Shown: positions 12,417 to 25,846 of the stretch, piece after piece | Numbering within the stretch: position 1 is the stretch's first letter | How the letters are laid out: each line of letters begins with the position of its first letter | Assembly (NCBI GenBank): GCA_029718625.1 | Contig: CM056380.1 | Span: 108,940,348 to 109,004,347, forward strand | Reading direction: 5' to 3' | DNA from: Synaphobranchus kaupii | Taxonomy: Eukaryota; Chordata; Actinopteri; Anguilliformes; Synaphobranchidae | Length of the DNA stretch: 64,000 bases | Notes under the pieces: model-generated | What the model saw: the letters and a program-made list of their open reading frames with translations, nothing else | What the model was told of the DNA's origin: nothing | The model's database searches: none | Made by a program: the position numbers and the translations under genes

Positions 12417-12976
12417 AGTTTAGAGTCACCTGTTTTGCCCGCAGTCGAGTCACCTGTTTGGCCCGCAGTCGAGTCACCTGTTTGGCCCACAGTCGAGTCA
12501 CCTGTTTGGCCCACAGTCGAGTCACCTGTTTGGCCCGCAGTCGAGTCACCTGTTTGGCCCGCAGTCGAGTCACCTGTTTGGCCCACAGTCGAGTCACCTG
12601 TTTGGCCCACAGTCGAGTCACCTGTTTTGCCCACAGTCGAGTCACATGTTTGGCCCGCAGTCGAGTCACCTGTTTGGCCCACAGTCGAGTCACCTGTTTT
12701 GCCCACAGTCGAGTCACCTGTTTGGCCCGCAGTCGAGTCGCCTGTTTGGCCCGCAGTCGAGTCACCTGTTTGGTCCACAGTCGAGTCACCTGTTTGGCCC
12801 ACAGTAGAAGCACCTGTTTGGCCCACAGTCGAGTCACCTGTTTGGCCCACAGTAGAGTCACCTGTTTGGTCCACAGTAGAGTCACCTGTTTGGTCCACAG
12901 TAGAGTCACCTGTTTGGTCCACAGTAGAAGCACCTGTTTGGTCCACAGTAGAAGCACAAGCATGGTCCACAGTATT
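12417..12976. repeat. 24-bp minisatellite
   Basis: About 23 units containing CAGTCGAGTCACCTGTTTGG, with CGC/CAC and TCG/TAG variants. The 24-bp period keeps several frames open on both strands. These look protein-like but are repeat artefacts. Confidence 0.95.
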
Positions 12977-13081
12977 CCACGCAGGTGAGTAAAATCAGGC
13001 ACTGCCATGTCATGCTCCTTCAGTACCTGCCTCACTGCTGGTGAAGTATGTTCCCATCAGTCTGAATGTCTTCATAGTCCC

Positions 13082-13278
13082 ATAATTATTATTATTATGA
13101 CCAAAGAGCTTTTAGCCATAATAATTATGACCAAAGAGCTTTTACATGTAATAATTATGACCAAAAAGCTTTTAAGCATAATAATTATGACCAATAAACT
13201 TTTATCCGTAATAATTATGACCAATAAACTTTTATCCATAATAAGTATGACCAATGAGCTTTTAGCCATCATAACTAT
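13082..13278. repeat. 30-bp minisatellite
   Basis: Six to seven units containing ATAATTATGACCAAAGAGCT followed by TTTAGCCATA or variants. Confidence 0.9.
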
Positions 13279-13851
13279 GGAAAGCATTTTAGCTGTTGCA
13301 GGTGTGTTTTTGGAACGAGGAACCAGGAATGTCTCTGTTTACAAATGGAAGAAAAATCTTGAATAGAATAATCCTGAATCCTGAATGCAGAGGATTCCCA
13401 AACTGCAGGCTTGTGGGAAACGTGTGGGCGCAGCTTATCGTCAGTGTGACACAGCGCATAAGGTGCAGAGGTTGCGGGTTCAATTCTCGGCTGAGGAAAA
13501 TAATTCCTTCTTTTTTTTTTTGTTTCGGTGGAACAGATACTTCATTCAAACGCGTCAGAAAAAAAACATGCATCCAGGAATGAAAGCTTCACCATCCATT
13601 TCCCTCTCCTGGACCCAGGGTTACACCCTCATTTACCACTATAATTACAGCAGAGACTCATTCTGTTACTCTGAGAGCAGCGGGTCATAATTACTTTAAG
13701 CCTTGCGTCTGCGTGCATTTACATCGCTAGATATTTCCAGAATTGAACCTCTGAGAGTTAAGTGCTTGGTAATCCATTGTTGGTTGAAGGGGTCTGGTTG
13801 CTGTGGCCCTGTTGCTATGGGAACTAGGTTAGGTTTGAGATGCGTGTGTGT

Positions 13852-13852
<1 letters not shown>
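13279..13852. other. Unique sequence with a possible tRNA-derived SINE fragment
   Basis: Around 13430-13500 the plus strand has a B-box-like GGGTTCAATTCTCGG preceded about 45 bp upstream by CAGCTTATCGTCAGTGTG, then a T run at 13511-13521. This resembles the head of a decayed tRNA-derived SINE. It cannot fold as a tRNA that I can see. The rest is unassigned. Confidence 0.35.

Positions 13853-13940
<88 letters not shown>
13853..13940. repeat. (TA)n(TG)n compound microsatellite
   Basis: About 13 TA units followed directly by about 30 TG units, with no interruption. Confidence 0.97.
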
Positions 13941-14789
13941 GTCCCCTCAGCTGAAGTGCTTACAGGGGTCCCCAAATGCAGCAGGGGGGCATCCAATCTT
14001 GAAAGATGCCTCACTTTAAACTCACTTAACAAGCTTCTTTACTGGCTTTCTCACCCGAGCCGAAAGGTTTTTTTATATGGTGAAACAAATAAGTCTTCAG
14101 GGATTGCCACCTTAGAATTAGGGTGAACATTTTTAACTTTCCTCGTAATGAGCAAAATGTGCTCACAATCAGGAAATCATAATTAGCTGAGGGGTTTTTC
14201 TGCTTCTTGTTTAAAAGCAGGACGGCAGGCTGTGTGTAATTGTAGTCCGTTGGGGGTTGCACTGGACACCAACGAGACTACAGAACGTTTCATCTCACAA
14301 AGGCGGCTGTTTGCGAATCAGTCAATAGGTTGATAAATACCTCAGTGAAAACGAGCATTAAAGGCGCAAGCTTTGGACACGACTCATTAAGTGACGTTGC
14401 GGGGGGGGGGGGGGGGGCGGGGGGCGTAGCGGGGGGCGGGGGGGGGTAAACGTGTGACTCACAGCTGAGGCTCTAAACAGGGGGATTCCTGGCTGCGCTG
14501 CTCGTTCGTCAGTGTCTGACCCTCTAACCGACCGAGACCGTATTTCCTGTTCTGCACAGAACAGAAGCGGCCGAACTGTAAATCCCACCTGCCTGTAGAA
14601 CCTTGTACAATTACGCAGCGGCAGTCCCGTTATTGACAGGTGGTGACTAACCAATCGGAACCCATTAAAGGTGAGCTTCCCCTCGTGGTTTCAGGTGCGC
14701 GGTGCAAAGCCGCTGCTGGGTCCGTGGGCAGAGGGCCATTCGCTTAATGCTGCCTTTGGTTCGTGTGTGTGTGTGTGTGTGTGTGCGTG

Positions 14790-14833
<44 letters not shown>

Positions 14834-14951
14834 TGTGGAAACAAAACGGTAACTTTATTAATGCAGTTATGTAATTTACACTCCACTCCAGAAACTCAGG
14901 CTCATTTCATGGGTTTTAGCAGCAGCCAATAAGAGCTCTAATAAAATCTTC
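13941..14951. other. Unique sequence with G-run and (TG)n/(CGTG)n microsatellites
   Basis: A G-rich run (14401-14446) and a TG tract passing into about ten CGTG units (14763-14835) are the only notable features. No gene was found. Confidence 0.7.
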
Positions 14952-17900
14952 ACCTGTAAGCCTCAGTATGCACTTACATACTGTAAGCCTCAGTATGCAC
15001 TTACATACTGTAAGCCTCAGTATGCACTTACATACTGTACGCCTCAGTAAGCATTTACATACTGTAAGCCTCAGTATGCATTTACATACTGTAAGCCTCA
15101 GTATGTATTTACATACTGTAAGCCTCAGTATGCATTTACATACTGTAAGCCTCAGTATGCATTTACATACTGTAAGCCTCAGTAAGCATTTACATACTGT
15201 AAGCCTCAGTATGCATTTACATACTGTAAGCCTCAGTATGCAATTATATACTGTAAGCCTCAATCTGTATTTACATACTGTAAACCTCAATCTGTACTTA
15301 CATACTGTAAGCCTCAATCTGTACTTACATACTGTAAGCCTCAGTATGCATTTATATACTGTAAGGCTCAATCTGTACTTATATACTGTAAACCTCAATC
15401 TGCATTTGCATACTGTAAGCCTCAGTATGCATTTATATACTGTACGCCTCAGTCTGCACTTATATACTGTAAGCCTCAGTATGCATTTATATACTGTAAG
15501 CCTCAGTCTGCACTTATATACTGTAAGCCTCAATCTGCATTTACATACTGTAAGCCTCAGTATGCATTTATATACTGCAAGCCTCAATCTGCATTTACAT
15601 ACTCTAAGCCTCAATATGCATTTACATACTGTAAGTCTCAGTATGCATTTACATACTGTAAGCCTCAATCTGCACTTACATACTGTAAACCTCAATCTGC
15701 GTTTACATACTGTAAGCCTCAATATGCATTTACATACTGTAAGCCTCAATCTGCGTTTACATACTGTGACCCTCAATCTGCATTTACATACTGTAAACCT
15801 CAATCTGCATTTACATACTGTAAGCCTCAATATGCATTTACATACTGTAAACCTCAATCTGCACTTACATACTGTAAGCCTCAATATGCATTTACATACT
15901 GTAAACCTCAATCTGCTTTACATACTGTAAACCTCAATCTGCACTTACATACTGTAAACCTCAATCTGCATTTACATACTGTAAGCCTCAATATGCATTT
16001 ACATACTGTAAACCTCAATCTGCACTTACATACTGTAAGCCTCAATATGCATTTACATACTGTAAACCTCAATCTGCATTTACATACTGTAAACCTCAAT
16101 CTGCACTTACATACTGTAAACCTCAATCTGCATTTACATACTGTAAACCTCAATCTGCGCTTACATACTGTAAATCTCAATCTGCATTTACATACTGTGA
16201 ACCTCAATCTGCATTTACATACTGTAAATCTCAATCTGCATTTACATACTGTAAACCTTAATCTGCATTTACATAATGTAAGCCTCAATATGCACTTACA
16301 TACTGTAAACGTTAATCTGCATTTACATACTGTAAACCTTAATCTGCATTTACATACTGTAAACCTTAATCTGCATTTACATACTGTAAACCTCAATATG
16401 TATTTACATACTGTATGCCTCAATCTGCATTTGCATACTGTAAGCCTCAATCTGCATTTACATACTGTAAACCTCAATATGCATTTACATTTACATACTG
16501 TAAATCTCAATCTGCATTTACATACTGTGAACCTCAATCTGCATTTACATACTGTAAATCTCAATCTGCATTTACATACTGTAAACCTTAATCTGCATTT
16601 ACATAATGTAAGCCTCAATATGCATTTACATACTGTAAGCCTCAATCTGCACTTACATACTGTAAAACTCAATCTGCATTTACATACTGTAAACCTCAAT
16701 CTGCATTTACATACTGTAAACCTTAATCTGCATTTACATACTGTAAACCTCAATCTGCATTTACATACTGTGAACCTCAATCTGCATTTACATACTGTGA
16801 ACCTCAGTCTGCATTTACATACTGTAAGCCTCAATATGCATTTACATACTGTGAGCCTCAATCTGCATTTACATACTGTAAACCTCAATATGCATTTACA
16901 TACTGTAAGCCTCAATCTGCATTTACATTTACATACTGTAAATCTCAATCTGCATTTACATACTGTAAACCTTAATCTGCATTTACATACTGTAAACCTA
17001 AATCTGCATTTACATACTGTGAACCTCAATCTGCATTTACATACTGTGAACCTCAGTCTGCATTTACATACTGTAAACCTCAATATGCATTTACATACTG
17101 TAAATCTCAATCTGCATTTACATACTGTAAGCCTCAATCTGCATTTACATACTGTAAACCTCAATCTGCATTTACATACTGTAAGCCTCAATCTGCACTT
17201 ACATACTGTAAAACTCAATCTGCATTTACATACTGTGAACCTCAATCTGCATTTACATACTGTGAACCTCAATCTGCATTTACATACTGTAAGCCTCAAT
17301 ATGCATTTACATACTGTAAGCTTCAATCTGCATTTACATACTGTAAGCCTCAATCTGCATTTACATACTGTGAACCTCAAACTGCATTTAAGCACTGTAA
17401 ATCTCAATCTGCATTTACATACTGTAAACCTCAATCTGCATTTACATACTGTAAACCTCAATCTGCATTTACATACTGTAAACCTTAATCTGCATTTACA
17501 TACTGTAAACCTCAATCTGCATTTACATACTGTAAACCTCAATCTGCATTTACATACTGTGAGCCTCAGTATGCATTTATATACTGCAAGCCTCAATCTG
17601 CATTTACATACTCTAAGCCTCAATATGCATTTACATACTGTAAGCCTCAGTATGCATTTACATACTGTAAGCCTCAATCTGCACTTACATACTGTAAACC
17701 TCAATCTGCGTTTACATACTGTAAGCCTCAATATGCATTTACATACTGTAAGCCTCAATCTGCGTTTACATACTGTGACCCTCAATCTGCATTTACATAC
17801 TGTAAACCTCAATCTGCATTTACATACTGTAAGCCTCAGTATGCTTTTACATACTGTAAGCCTCAATCTGCACTTACATACTGTAAGCCTCAGTATGCAT

Positions 17901-17993
17901 TTATATACTGTAAGCCTCAGTATGCATTTATATACTGTAAGCCTCAATCTGTATTTACATACTGTAAACCTCTGTTTACATACTGTAAAGCAG
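14952..17993. repeat. 27-bp minisatellite, about 3.0 kb
   Basis: Roughly 112 tandem units containing TTTACATACTGTAAGCCTCA, followed by GTATGCA or ATCTGCA variants. Each unit has a small dyad, TTACA-TAC-TGTAA. Because 27 is divisible by three and the consensus lacks stops, frames of 679 and 331 codons (minus) and 710 and 320 codons (plus) remain open. I do not call them genes. Longer repeats are visible inside: the unit series at about 15551-15826 recurs at about 17560-17835, and a block of about 333 bp recurs (ATAATGTAAG at 16273 and 16606). Confidence 0.97.
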
Positions 17994-18964
17994 ATTGAGA
18001 CTTTTAATAAATGGCCCTGTTTGAAAAGTCATGTAACTGATGTGCTGTTTATTTACAGCAGACGGGCATATTTGATTGCCCCTGTGTGCAGATGCACGGG
18101 CTTGGAAATGATGAACATGGTGTAAAAATTAATAACTAAATAGAAATGTCCATAATTTACACTTCAACTGGAACCGCAAGCCTGATGGCAGAGGTTTTCA
18201 AACACACATCATCGCAGTCACCATAACATAAAATTATCTGGTTCACTTTTTACATCTGTTTTATGTTTAAAATGTATTTTCTTAATTATTAAAAATGATC
18301 CAGCTAGTTGTATCCGCTCTACGGGTGCCCCTGGCCGAAGTCCTATTTGGCCCCTGCTGTAGTCTGGGTCTTATTGGGCCCACAACACATAACATTACCG
18401 ATGCAACATTCTGCTGTGACATCCTGACAGCCTGCATTCATTGCATCAATCAACGACACTTGGTCATAGGGACCGGTGATCATATACTTTCCATCTCCAG
18501 GCTGAGAAGAACTCCTCAATGGGGTTCAGAAATGGAGAATAGGGGAGCAGGAACTCCATAATGATGCCATGCTGCAAACCACTCTCTTACAGAGCGGAGT
18601 GGTGGAATGCAACATTGAGTTTGAGTTAATTTTCTTTTCTCGAACAATCTACCATATAAAATTACAATAAAAAGGATAAAACGCAAAACAAACAGTTAAA
18701 TCTAACAAACTTCATCAAAAAAGCAAAACAAATGATGAGTTCGAGAAGGAGCAGAAGGAAGCAAATGCTTATCTAGTCCTGCCCCTTCCTCACAATATCA
18801 TAACATATAACATAAAAAATCTCTTACAAACCTAAAATAAAAATTAAATAATAAAAAAAAAACAAAGCATCAAAAAAGAAAAGAAAAAAATCAAAACATT
18901 TCTAATTACAAAGATTGGCAGGTCTGTAGCCACCAGATCTCTCTCCTGGGGTGGTAGACATCTG
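17994..18964. other. Unique sequence; A-rich LINE-like 3' remnant at 18620-18910
   Basis: No gene. The A-rich stretch with GTCCTGCCCCTTCCTC near 18775-18791 resembles, on the minus strand, the 3' untranslated end of a fish LINE. This is a weak, memory-based resemblance. Confidence 0.35.
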
Positions 18965-19464
18965 NNNNNNNNNNNNNNNNNNNNNNNNNNNNNNNNNNNN
19001 NNNNNNNNNNNNNNNNNNNNNNNNNNNNNNNNNNNNNNNNNNNNNNNNNNNNNNNNNNNNNNNNNNNNNNNNNNNNNNNNNNNNNNNNNNNNNNNNNNNN
19101 NNNNNNNNNNNNNNNNNNNNNNNNNNNNNNNNNNNNNNNNNNNNNNNNNNNNNNNNNNNNNNNNNNNNNNNNNNNNNNNNNNNNNNNNNNNNNNNNNNNN
19201 NNNNNNNNNNNNNNNNNNNNNNNNNNNNNNNNNNNNNNNNNNNNNNNNNNNNNNNNNNNNNNNNNNNNNNNNNNNNNNNNNNNNNNNNNNNNNNNNNNNN
19301 NNNNNNNNNNNNNNNNNNNNNNNNNNNNNNNNNNNNNNNNNNNNNNNNNNNNNNNNNNNNNNNNNNNNNNNNNNNNNNNNNNNNNNNNNNNNNNNNNNNN
19401 NNNNNNNNNNNNNNNNNNNNNNNNNNNNNNNNNNNNNNNNNNNNNNNNNNNNNNNNNNNNNNNN
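18965..19464. other. Assembly gap (500 N)
   Basis: Exactly 500 unresolved bases, so probably a placeholder of unknown true size. It directly abuts the G-rich array. Confidence 0.99.
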
Positions 19465-22197
19465 GGGGGGGGTGTGGGTGTTGGTGGGGGGGTGCGGGTG
19501 TTGGTGGGGGGGGGTGCGGGTGTTGGTGGGGGGGGGTGTGGGGTGTTGGTGGGGGGGGGTGCGGGTGTTGGTGGGGGGGGGTGCGGGTGTTGGTGGGGGG
19601 GGTGCGGGTGTTGGTGGGGGGGGGGTGTGGGTGTTGGTGGGGGGGGGTGCGGGTGTTGGTGAGGGGGGGTGAGGGTGTTGGTGGGGGGGGGGTGTGGGTG
19701 TTGGTGGGGGGGGGTGTGGGTGTTGGTGGGGGGGGGTGCGGGTGTTGGTGAGGGGGGGGTGCGGGTGTTGGTGGGGGGGTGCGGGTGTTGGTGGGGGGGG
19801 GTGCGGGTGTTGGTGGGGGGGGGGTGCGGGTGTTGGTGGGGGGGGGGGTGCGGGTGTTGGTGGGGGGGGGTGCGGGTGTTGGTGGGGGGGGTGCGGGTGT
19901 TGGTGGGGGGGGGTGCGGGTGTTGGTGGGGGGGGGGTGCGGGTGTTGGTGGGGGGGGGGGGTGCGGGTGTTGGTGGGGGGGGGTGCGGGGTGTTGGTGGG
20001 GGGGTGCGGGTGTTGGTGGGGGGGGTGCGGGTGTTGGTGGGGGGGTGCGGGTGTTGGTGGGGGGGGGGTGTGGGTGTTGGTGGGGGGGGTGCGGGTGTTG
20101 GTGGGGGGGGGGGTGCGGGTGTTGGTGGGGGGGGTGTGGGTGTTGGTGGGGGGGGGTGCGGGTGTTGGTGGGGGGGGTGCGGGTGTTGGTGGGGGGGGGT
20201 GTGGGTGTTGGTGGGGGGGGGGGGTGCGGGTGTTGGTGGGGGGGGTGCGGGTGTTGGTGGGGGGGGGGTGTGGGTGTTGGTGGGGGGGGGTGCGGGTGTT
20301 GGTGGGGGGGGGGGTGCGGGTGTTGGTGGGGGGGTGCGGGTGTTGGTGGGGGGGGGTGCGGGTGTTGGTGGGGGGGGGTGTGGGTGTTGGTGGGGGGGGG
20401 TGTGGGTGTTGGTGGGGGGGGGTGCGGGTGTTGGTGAGGGGGGGTGCGGGTGTTGGTGGGGGGGTGCGGGTGTTGGTGGGGGGGGGTGCGGGTGTTGGTG
20501 GGGGGGGGTGCGGGTGTTGGTGGGGGGGGGTGCGGGTGTTGGTGGGGGGGGGGTGCGGGTGTTGGTGGGGGGGTGCGGGTGTTGGTGGGGGGGTGCGGGT
20601 GTTGGTGGGGGGGGTGCGGGTGTTGGTGGGGGGGGGTGCGGGTGTTGGTGGGGGGGGGGTGCGGGTGTTGGTGGGGGGGGGGTGCGGGTGTTGGTGGGGG
20701 GGGTGCGGGTGTTGGTGGGGGGGTGCGGGTGTTGGTGGGGGGGGGTGCGGGTGTTGGTGGGGGGGGGTGCGGGTGTTGGTGGGGGGGGGTGCGGGTGTTG
20801 GTGGGGGGGGGGTGTGGGTGTTGGTGGGGGGGGGGGGGTGCGGGTGTTGGTGGGGGGGGGTGCGGGTGTTGGTGGGGGGGTGCGGGTGTTGGTGGGGGGG
20901 GGGAGGGTGTTGGTGGGGGGGGGGTGCGGGTGTTGGTGGGGGGGGGGAGGGTGTTGGTGGGGGGGGGTGCGGGTGTTGGTGGGGGGGGGTGTGGGTGTTG
21001 GTGGGGGGGGTGCGGGTGTTGGTGGGGGGGGGAGGGTGTGGTGTGGGGGGGGGGGTGCAGGTGTTGGTGGGGGGGGTGTGGGTGTTGGTGGGGGGGGTGC
21101 GGGTGTTGGTGGGGGGGTGCGGGTGTTGGTGAGGGGGGGTGCGGGTGTTGGTGGGGGGGGGGGGTGTGGGTGTTGGTGGGGGGGGGGTGTGGGTGTTGGT
21201 GGGGGGGGTGTGGGTGTTGGTGGGGGGGTGCGGGTGTTGGTGGGGGGGGGTGTGGGTGTTGGTGGGGGGGGGTGTGGGTGTTGGTGGGGGGGGGGTGCGG
21301 GTGTTGGTGAGGGGGGGTGCGGGTGTTGGTGGGGGGGTGCGGGTGTTGGTGGGGGGGGGTGCGGGTGTTGGTGGGGGGGGGGTGCGGGGTGTTGGTGGGG
21401 GGGGGGTGCGGGTGTTGGTGGGGGGGGGTGCGGGTGTTGGTGGGGGGGTGCGGGTGTTGGTGGGGGGGTGCGGGTGTTGGTGGGGGGGGTGCGGGTGTTG
21501 GTGGGGGGGGGTGCGGGTGTTGGTGGGGGGGGGTGCGGGTGTTGTGGGGGGGGGTGGGTGTTGGTGGGGGGGGGGGGGGTGTTGGTGGGGGGGGGTGTGG
21601 GTGTTGGTGGGGGGGGTGCGGGTGTTGGTGGGGGGGGGTGTGGGTGTTGGTGGGGGGGGTGTGGGTGTTGGTGGGGGGGTGTGGGTGTTGGTGGGGGGGG
21701 GTGCGGGTGTTGGTGGGGGGGGGTGTGGGTGTTGGTGGGGGGGTGTGGGTGTTGGTGGGGGGGGTGTGGGTGTTGGTGGGGGGGTGCGGGTGTTGGTGGG
21801 GGGGGTGTGGGTGTTGGTGGGGGGGGTGTGGGTGTTGGTGGGGGGGTGTGGGTGTTGGTGGGGGGGGGTGCGGGTGTTGGTGGGGGGGGGTGTGGGTGTT
21901 GGTGGGGGGGTGTGGGTGTTGGTGGGGGGGGTGCGGGTGTTGGTGGGGGGGGAGGGTGTTGGTGAGGGGGGGTGTGGGTGTTGGTGGGGGGGTGTGGGTG
22001 TTGGTGGGGGGGGTGTGGGTGTTGGTGGGGGGGGGTGTGGGTGTTGGTGGGGGGGGAGGGTGTTGGTGAGGGGGGGTGTGGGTGTTGGTGAGGGGGGGTG
22101 TGGGTGTGGGTGTTGGTGGGGGGGTGCGGGTGTTGGTGGGGGGGGTGCGGGTGTTGGTGGGGGGGGTGAGGGTGTTGGTGGGGGGGGGAGGGGGTGT
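19465..22197. repeat. G-rich minisatellite array, about 2.7 kb
   Basis: About 125 units of the form GTGCGGGTGTTGGT followed by a run of 6-13 G. The internal base alternates C/T (GTGCGGG or GTGTGGG), and a few units have GAGGG. All G is on the plus strand, so every unit offers G-quadruplex-forming runs. Very long Gly/Val/Cys/Trp (plus) and Pro/Thr/His (minus) frames are pure repeat artefacts. True length is uncertain because the array touches the gap. Confidence 0.97.
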
Positions 22198-22310
22198 AAT
22201 TAGGCCGGATCACAAGCGTTTTAGTGCGGCTGTGGTGCGTCAATAACCCACTAATCTCCACCCTCCCTCCCACACACAGGGCATGTGCCCTGGATCAGGG
22301 CCCAAAGAGC

Positions 22311-22521
22311 TGAGACACACACACACACACACGTACACACACTCACACACACTTAAACACACACACGCTCACACACACGCTTACACACTTGAACAGACTT
22401 ACATACACACACACGTACACACGCTCGCTCACACTTACACACACACAGACACACACATACATACACACGCTCGCTCACACACTTACACACTTGAACACTT
22501 ACACACACACAGTCACATGCA
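22311..22521. repeat. (CA)n-rich degenerate microsatellite
   Basis: CACACA runs interspersed with ACTTACACAC and ACGCTCGCTC words over about 210 bp. Confidence 0.9.
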
Positions 22522-25500
22522 TCTGGGGTTCCCAAACCTTCTAGGTTAATGACTCTGCCCTAATAACCCGACCTTAATGAGAGTACATTTTCTCTGACCC
22601 CCAAATGTAGCCCATATGTTCGGTGACATTTATCAAAATATCAAATCAAATTTAATATTGGCAGATACCGTGCCAACGATGCAGTGTTGGACTCTAGTGC
22701 ACGATCCATCCCTCATTCAGTTATTACACAGGGTAAAATAAACAAGACTGTACAGCCCCAGAGATCTGAGCCAAAGCGGAGGAGAGTCTACAGAGAGACT
22801 GCACAGAGACTTTCAGGAGACAGTAGGGAGACTACAGGGAGACTGTATGGAGACTACTGCTCCGCCCATTTTGGGGTTTGTGACGTGAAGCCTCACTTTT
22901 CCCCAGTTCTCTCTACATCACGAGGGTCCCGCCAAACTGCTGGATTGTGTCTAAGATAACACGTCATTCACAGCAGTGAGACAGACCTGTTCTGCCGGGC
23001 CATATCCTTTCCAAAATTTGACCACAGAAAATGGCAACATGCAGTTTTCGCTCTTTCGCTTTTTACCAAGATATACAGAATAACTTAAGTTTAGAAAGAG
23101 AAAATGAGGTATGGGCCTAGGTTACTGCCAGTATTTTTCATTATGGTATGTCAACGGAACAGACAGACAAGTGGCCAAACAGTGGATAGGTACTGGAGAG
23201 GACTGCAGGAAATTGAAAACCAGACACAAAATGGCCTTCAAACATGTCCCAACAATAAAACAAAAACCAGACACAAAATTGTTTTAAATATAATCTAATT
23301 TGGGCTTTAGTAATCTCGCGGTAACCCACAATGAAGTAGCTACTCATTTAGTTTTTTCATTAACTCACACGAGTGGCTCAAGGCCAACAGAATTGGACTC
23401 AGGAAATACTGATGTCGCAACAACATTTCATACAATCTATTGTGCATGCGAATTGAAGATTCGCTGACGAGGGAAGAAAAACTAACTAGAAACGTGTCAA
23501 GTTTCCATATCCTTTCTTGTTGATAGGAAATAGGAATAAACAAAATGCGTCTCCGCGATAGTGAGTAACTTCAGAATTAAGGAAATGCATCGCGCTGTTC
23601 GGAGACATTCAAACAAACACAAACGGACGGGGACATTCTGCCTAACGGAAGTTAGATAGGCGTTTCAGTTCCCACATCAAACACTGACATAAACTGGTTC
23701 ATTTTAGTGTAGTTAAATTATACCGGCGAAAATAAACCAAAATTGCTGGTAAAGCAAAATTAATTATTTGTTATGCCAGTGATAGGCTACTCAGAGCATC
23801 TTTACTCAAGCACAAAAAGACAGAAATAAGAGGCATTAAAGGGTAGATTTTATTTTTCGACTTGGACCTATTTTAGGATCTATTCCCACCATGCTGGAGT
23901 GGCTTTCCCAAAGCAAGTCGTAGTGAAAAGTATGTCGTGAAACGTGTCGTGAAGATATACTTGCCGTTCACGACGCTTTCCAAGTGCTAGTAACCCATTA
24001 TATATACTCTAAGCTCGTAACTCAAAGAGATCGTGAAATGTGTCGTGATAATAATTGATAAAATGATAATAATTTTTTTCACATCTTTCTTTATCGAGTC
24101 CAATGGGGCATATTTAGATAGGCTACAAGTTCAATTAAACTCAAACAAGCTCAGTTTATCTAAACCTCGTATTTGGAAGTGAATGTTGAAATGTATTCGC
24201 CCAAATGAAAATTAAAATATAGGCCATTCCTTTGCATGCTTTTTGAACTTGCAGAAATCAGTGTAAATGATTTTCTAACTCACTGAAATGCAAATCAGTG
24301 ATTTATAGGTTAAGTTATATGTTAGGGGAGAAGAATGGGCTATCCTTGATTTCTCTTGTTTGCTTCACCAATAGCCTACAGACACAGACCACTGGAGGTA
24401 GCCTAATGACTCCAAAGTATAGCCTATATTTTCAAAATGATATCCTCTTGTGATAACCAGTTGGTACAACACCTCGCATTAACATATGGCAACTTTGGCA
24501 CCAGAATTGGCTAATTTCAGAGTAATTTCCATTCTTTAGCTTGCAGCGAGTTACCGGCGACACTGAAATACAGAATTGAACCCTGACAGTTTAAACCTAA
24601 CGTAGGCTAGCTACCACTGCTGGTGTTATCAGTGTGTGAAGCTTAACGTGATTAAACGCGTGGCGTTCATTTTCCTATTTTTTTGTAGAAATTAACGAGA
24701 TCGTTGAAGGTACATTTTAGTGAAACTGCAACAATTAATACAGGCCACCAACACTGCGCAGTTGATGTATTTTTATAGCCGTGTTAATTAGCTTTACCGT
24801 AATAATGTAGCCTAGCCTACGTCAGCGCTTTACTCGCTCTCGAGCTTCTGATAACGGCCAGTCGGCACCTGCTATTGATTTATGAGTGACTGACAGCTCG
24901 CCATAACTTTTTACCTTTATCTTAGTTGAAGACTTGTTATCAAGAATGAACCACGGGGTGAAGTGCTTCACAGTAGTTCACTTTTTTTCAAGCAACGGGT
25001 TCTCACAAGAACGTCTTTTCTTACACAAATGAGCCTATATCTTTGACTGAATGCTTCTCTCGGCTGATTTGGCCGTCTGCACATATAAACTCATAGGCTA
25101 CATCACAGCCTACTAATGCATGCCAGCCTTCCGTGCTTGGGAAACGGCAGAAAGTGTAGGCTTTGTTGAGAAAGTATCACATATAGTTCCCCTAAAAGGC
25201 TGTCAGCGCGTTTGACTTAAAACAAAACTACAAAGGAACAGGTAAGCCTTCCAAACCTTGTTGAAGTGTCGGAAAGCAATGAATTCACATCAGTGTCCAA
25301 TATCTGTGGTAGCGTGCTGCTGAGGGGTCGTAGGCATAGCCCGCACTATAGGAAACGCTGGTCGCCCCCTTATCGTGTTCCGTGTTTACACTTCAGATTT
25401 ACCAGACCCATGTCTGAAAGGGGCATCGCGTTATACAGCACGTAGCCTACATCAACCAAGTCTCCACACTTTGCACCAGGGTGATTGATTTCTGGCTAAC

Positions 25501-25619
25501 TTAGAGCATCTGAGTCTGTGAACCCAAAACTAAAATGTAAACAAGTGAGACTTGTACGTCGCTCTGAATGATTGCATGACCGTTCGGTTTTAATAGGAAT
25601 TTCCATGTTGCTCCCCCTC

Positions 25620-25651
<32 letters not shown>

Positions 25652-25775
25652 TGTCAATAGGCGCAAACATTCATGTCGATACAAATAGTCCGCAATTGGG
25701 TAATTCGGTTTCAGTGTGGGACTTTTCGGTGTGTCATAAATCATAAATCCATGAACAGATTTATAACCATAAATC

Positions 25776-25777
<2 letters not shown>
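22522..25777. other. Repeat-poor presumed 3' flank of rarb exon (intron 1)
   Basis: About 3.2 kb with no minisatellite, in striking contrast to its surroundings. A cluster of GTCGTGAA words occurs at 23925-24050 and a (CA)n of about 13 units at 25621-25647. I see no exon. Being next to the rarb exon it may hold regulatory sequence, but I cannot name a site. Confidence 0.5.

Positions 25778-25843
<66 letters not shown>
25778..25843. repeat. (GA)n microsatellite
   Basis: About 31 perfect GA dinucleotides, beginning about 155 bp downstream (in gene direction) of the rarb exon. Confidence 0.97.

Positions 25844-25846
<3 letters not shown>

Noticed and set aside
12260..13035. 200-242-codon repeat frames in several phases
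   Set aside because: The 24-bp tandem unit keeps several phases open at once, which is repeat logic rather than coding.
13430..13500. tRNA gene suggested by a B-box
   Set aside because: No cloverleaf could be drawn; a decayed SINE head is the better reading.
14916..18125. Frames of 320-710 codons on both strands that look like cysteine- or leucine-rich repeat proteins
   Set aside because: They arise from a stop-free 27-bp tandem unit; open on both strands, with no unique sequence, domain or promoter.
18902..22273. 1123-codon Pro/Thr/His-rich frame and 728-codon Gly-rich frames
   Set aside because: Consequences of the G-run minisatellite and of N being read as unknown residues; unit length varies freely without regard to frame.
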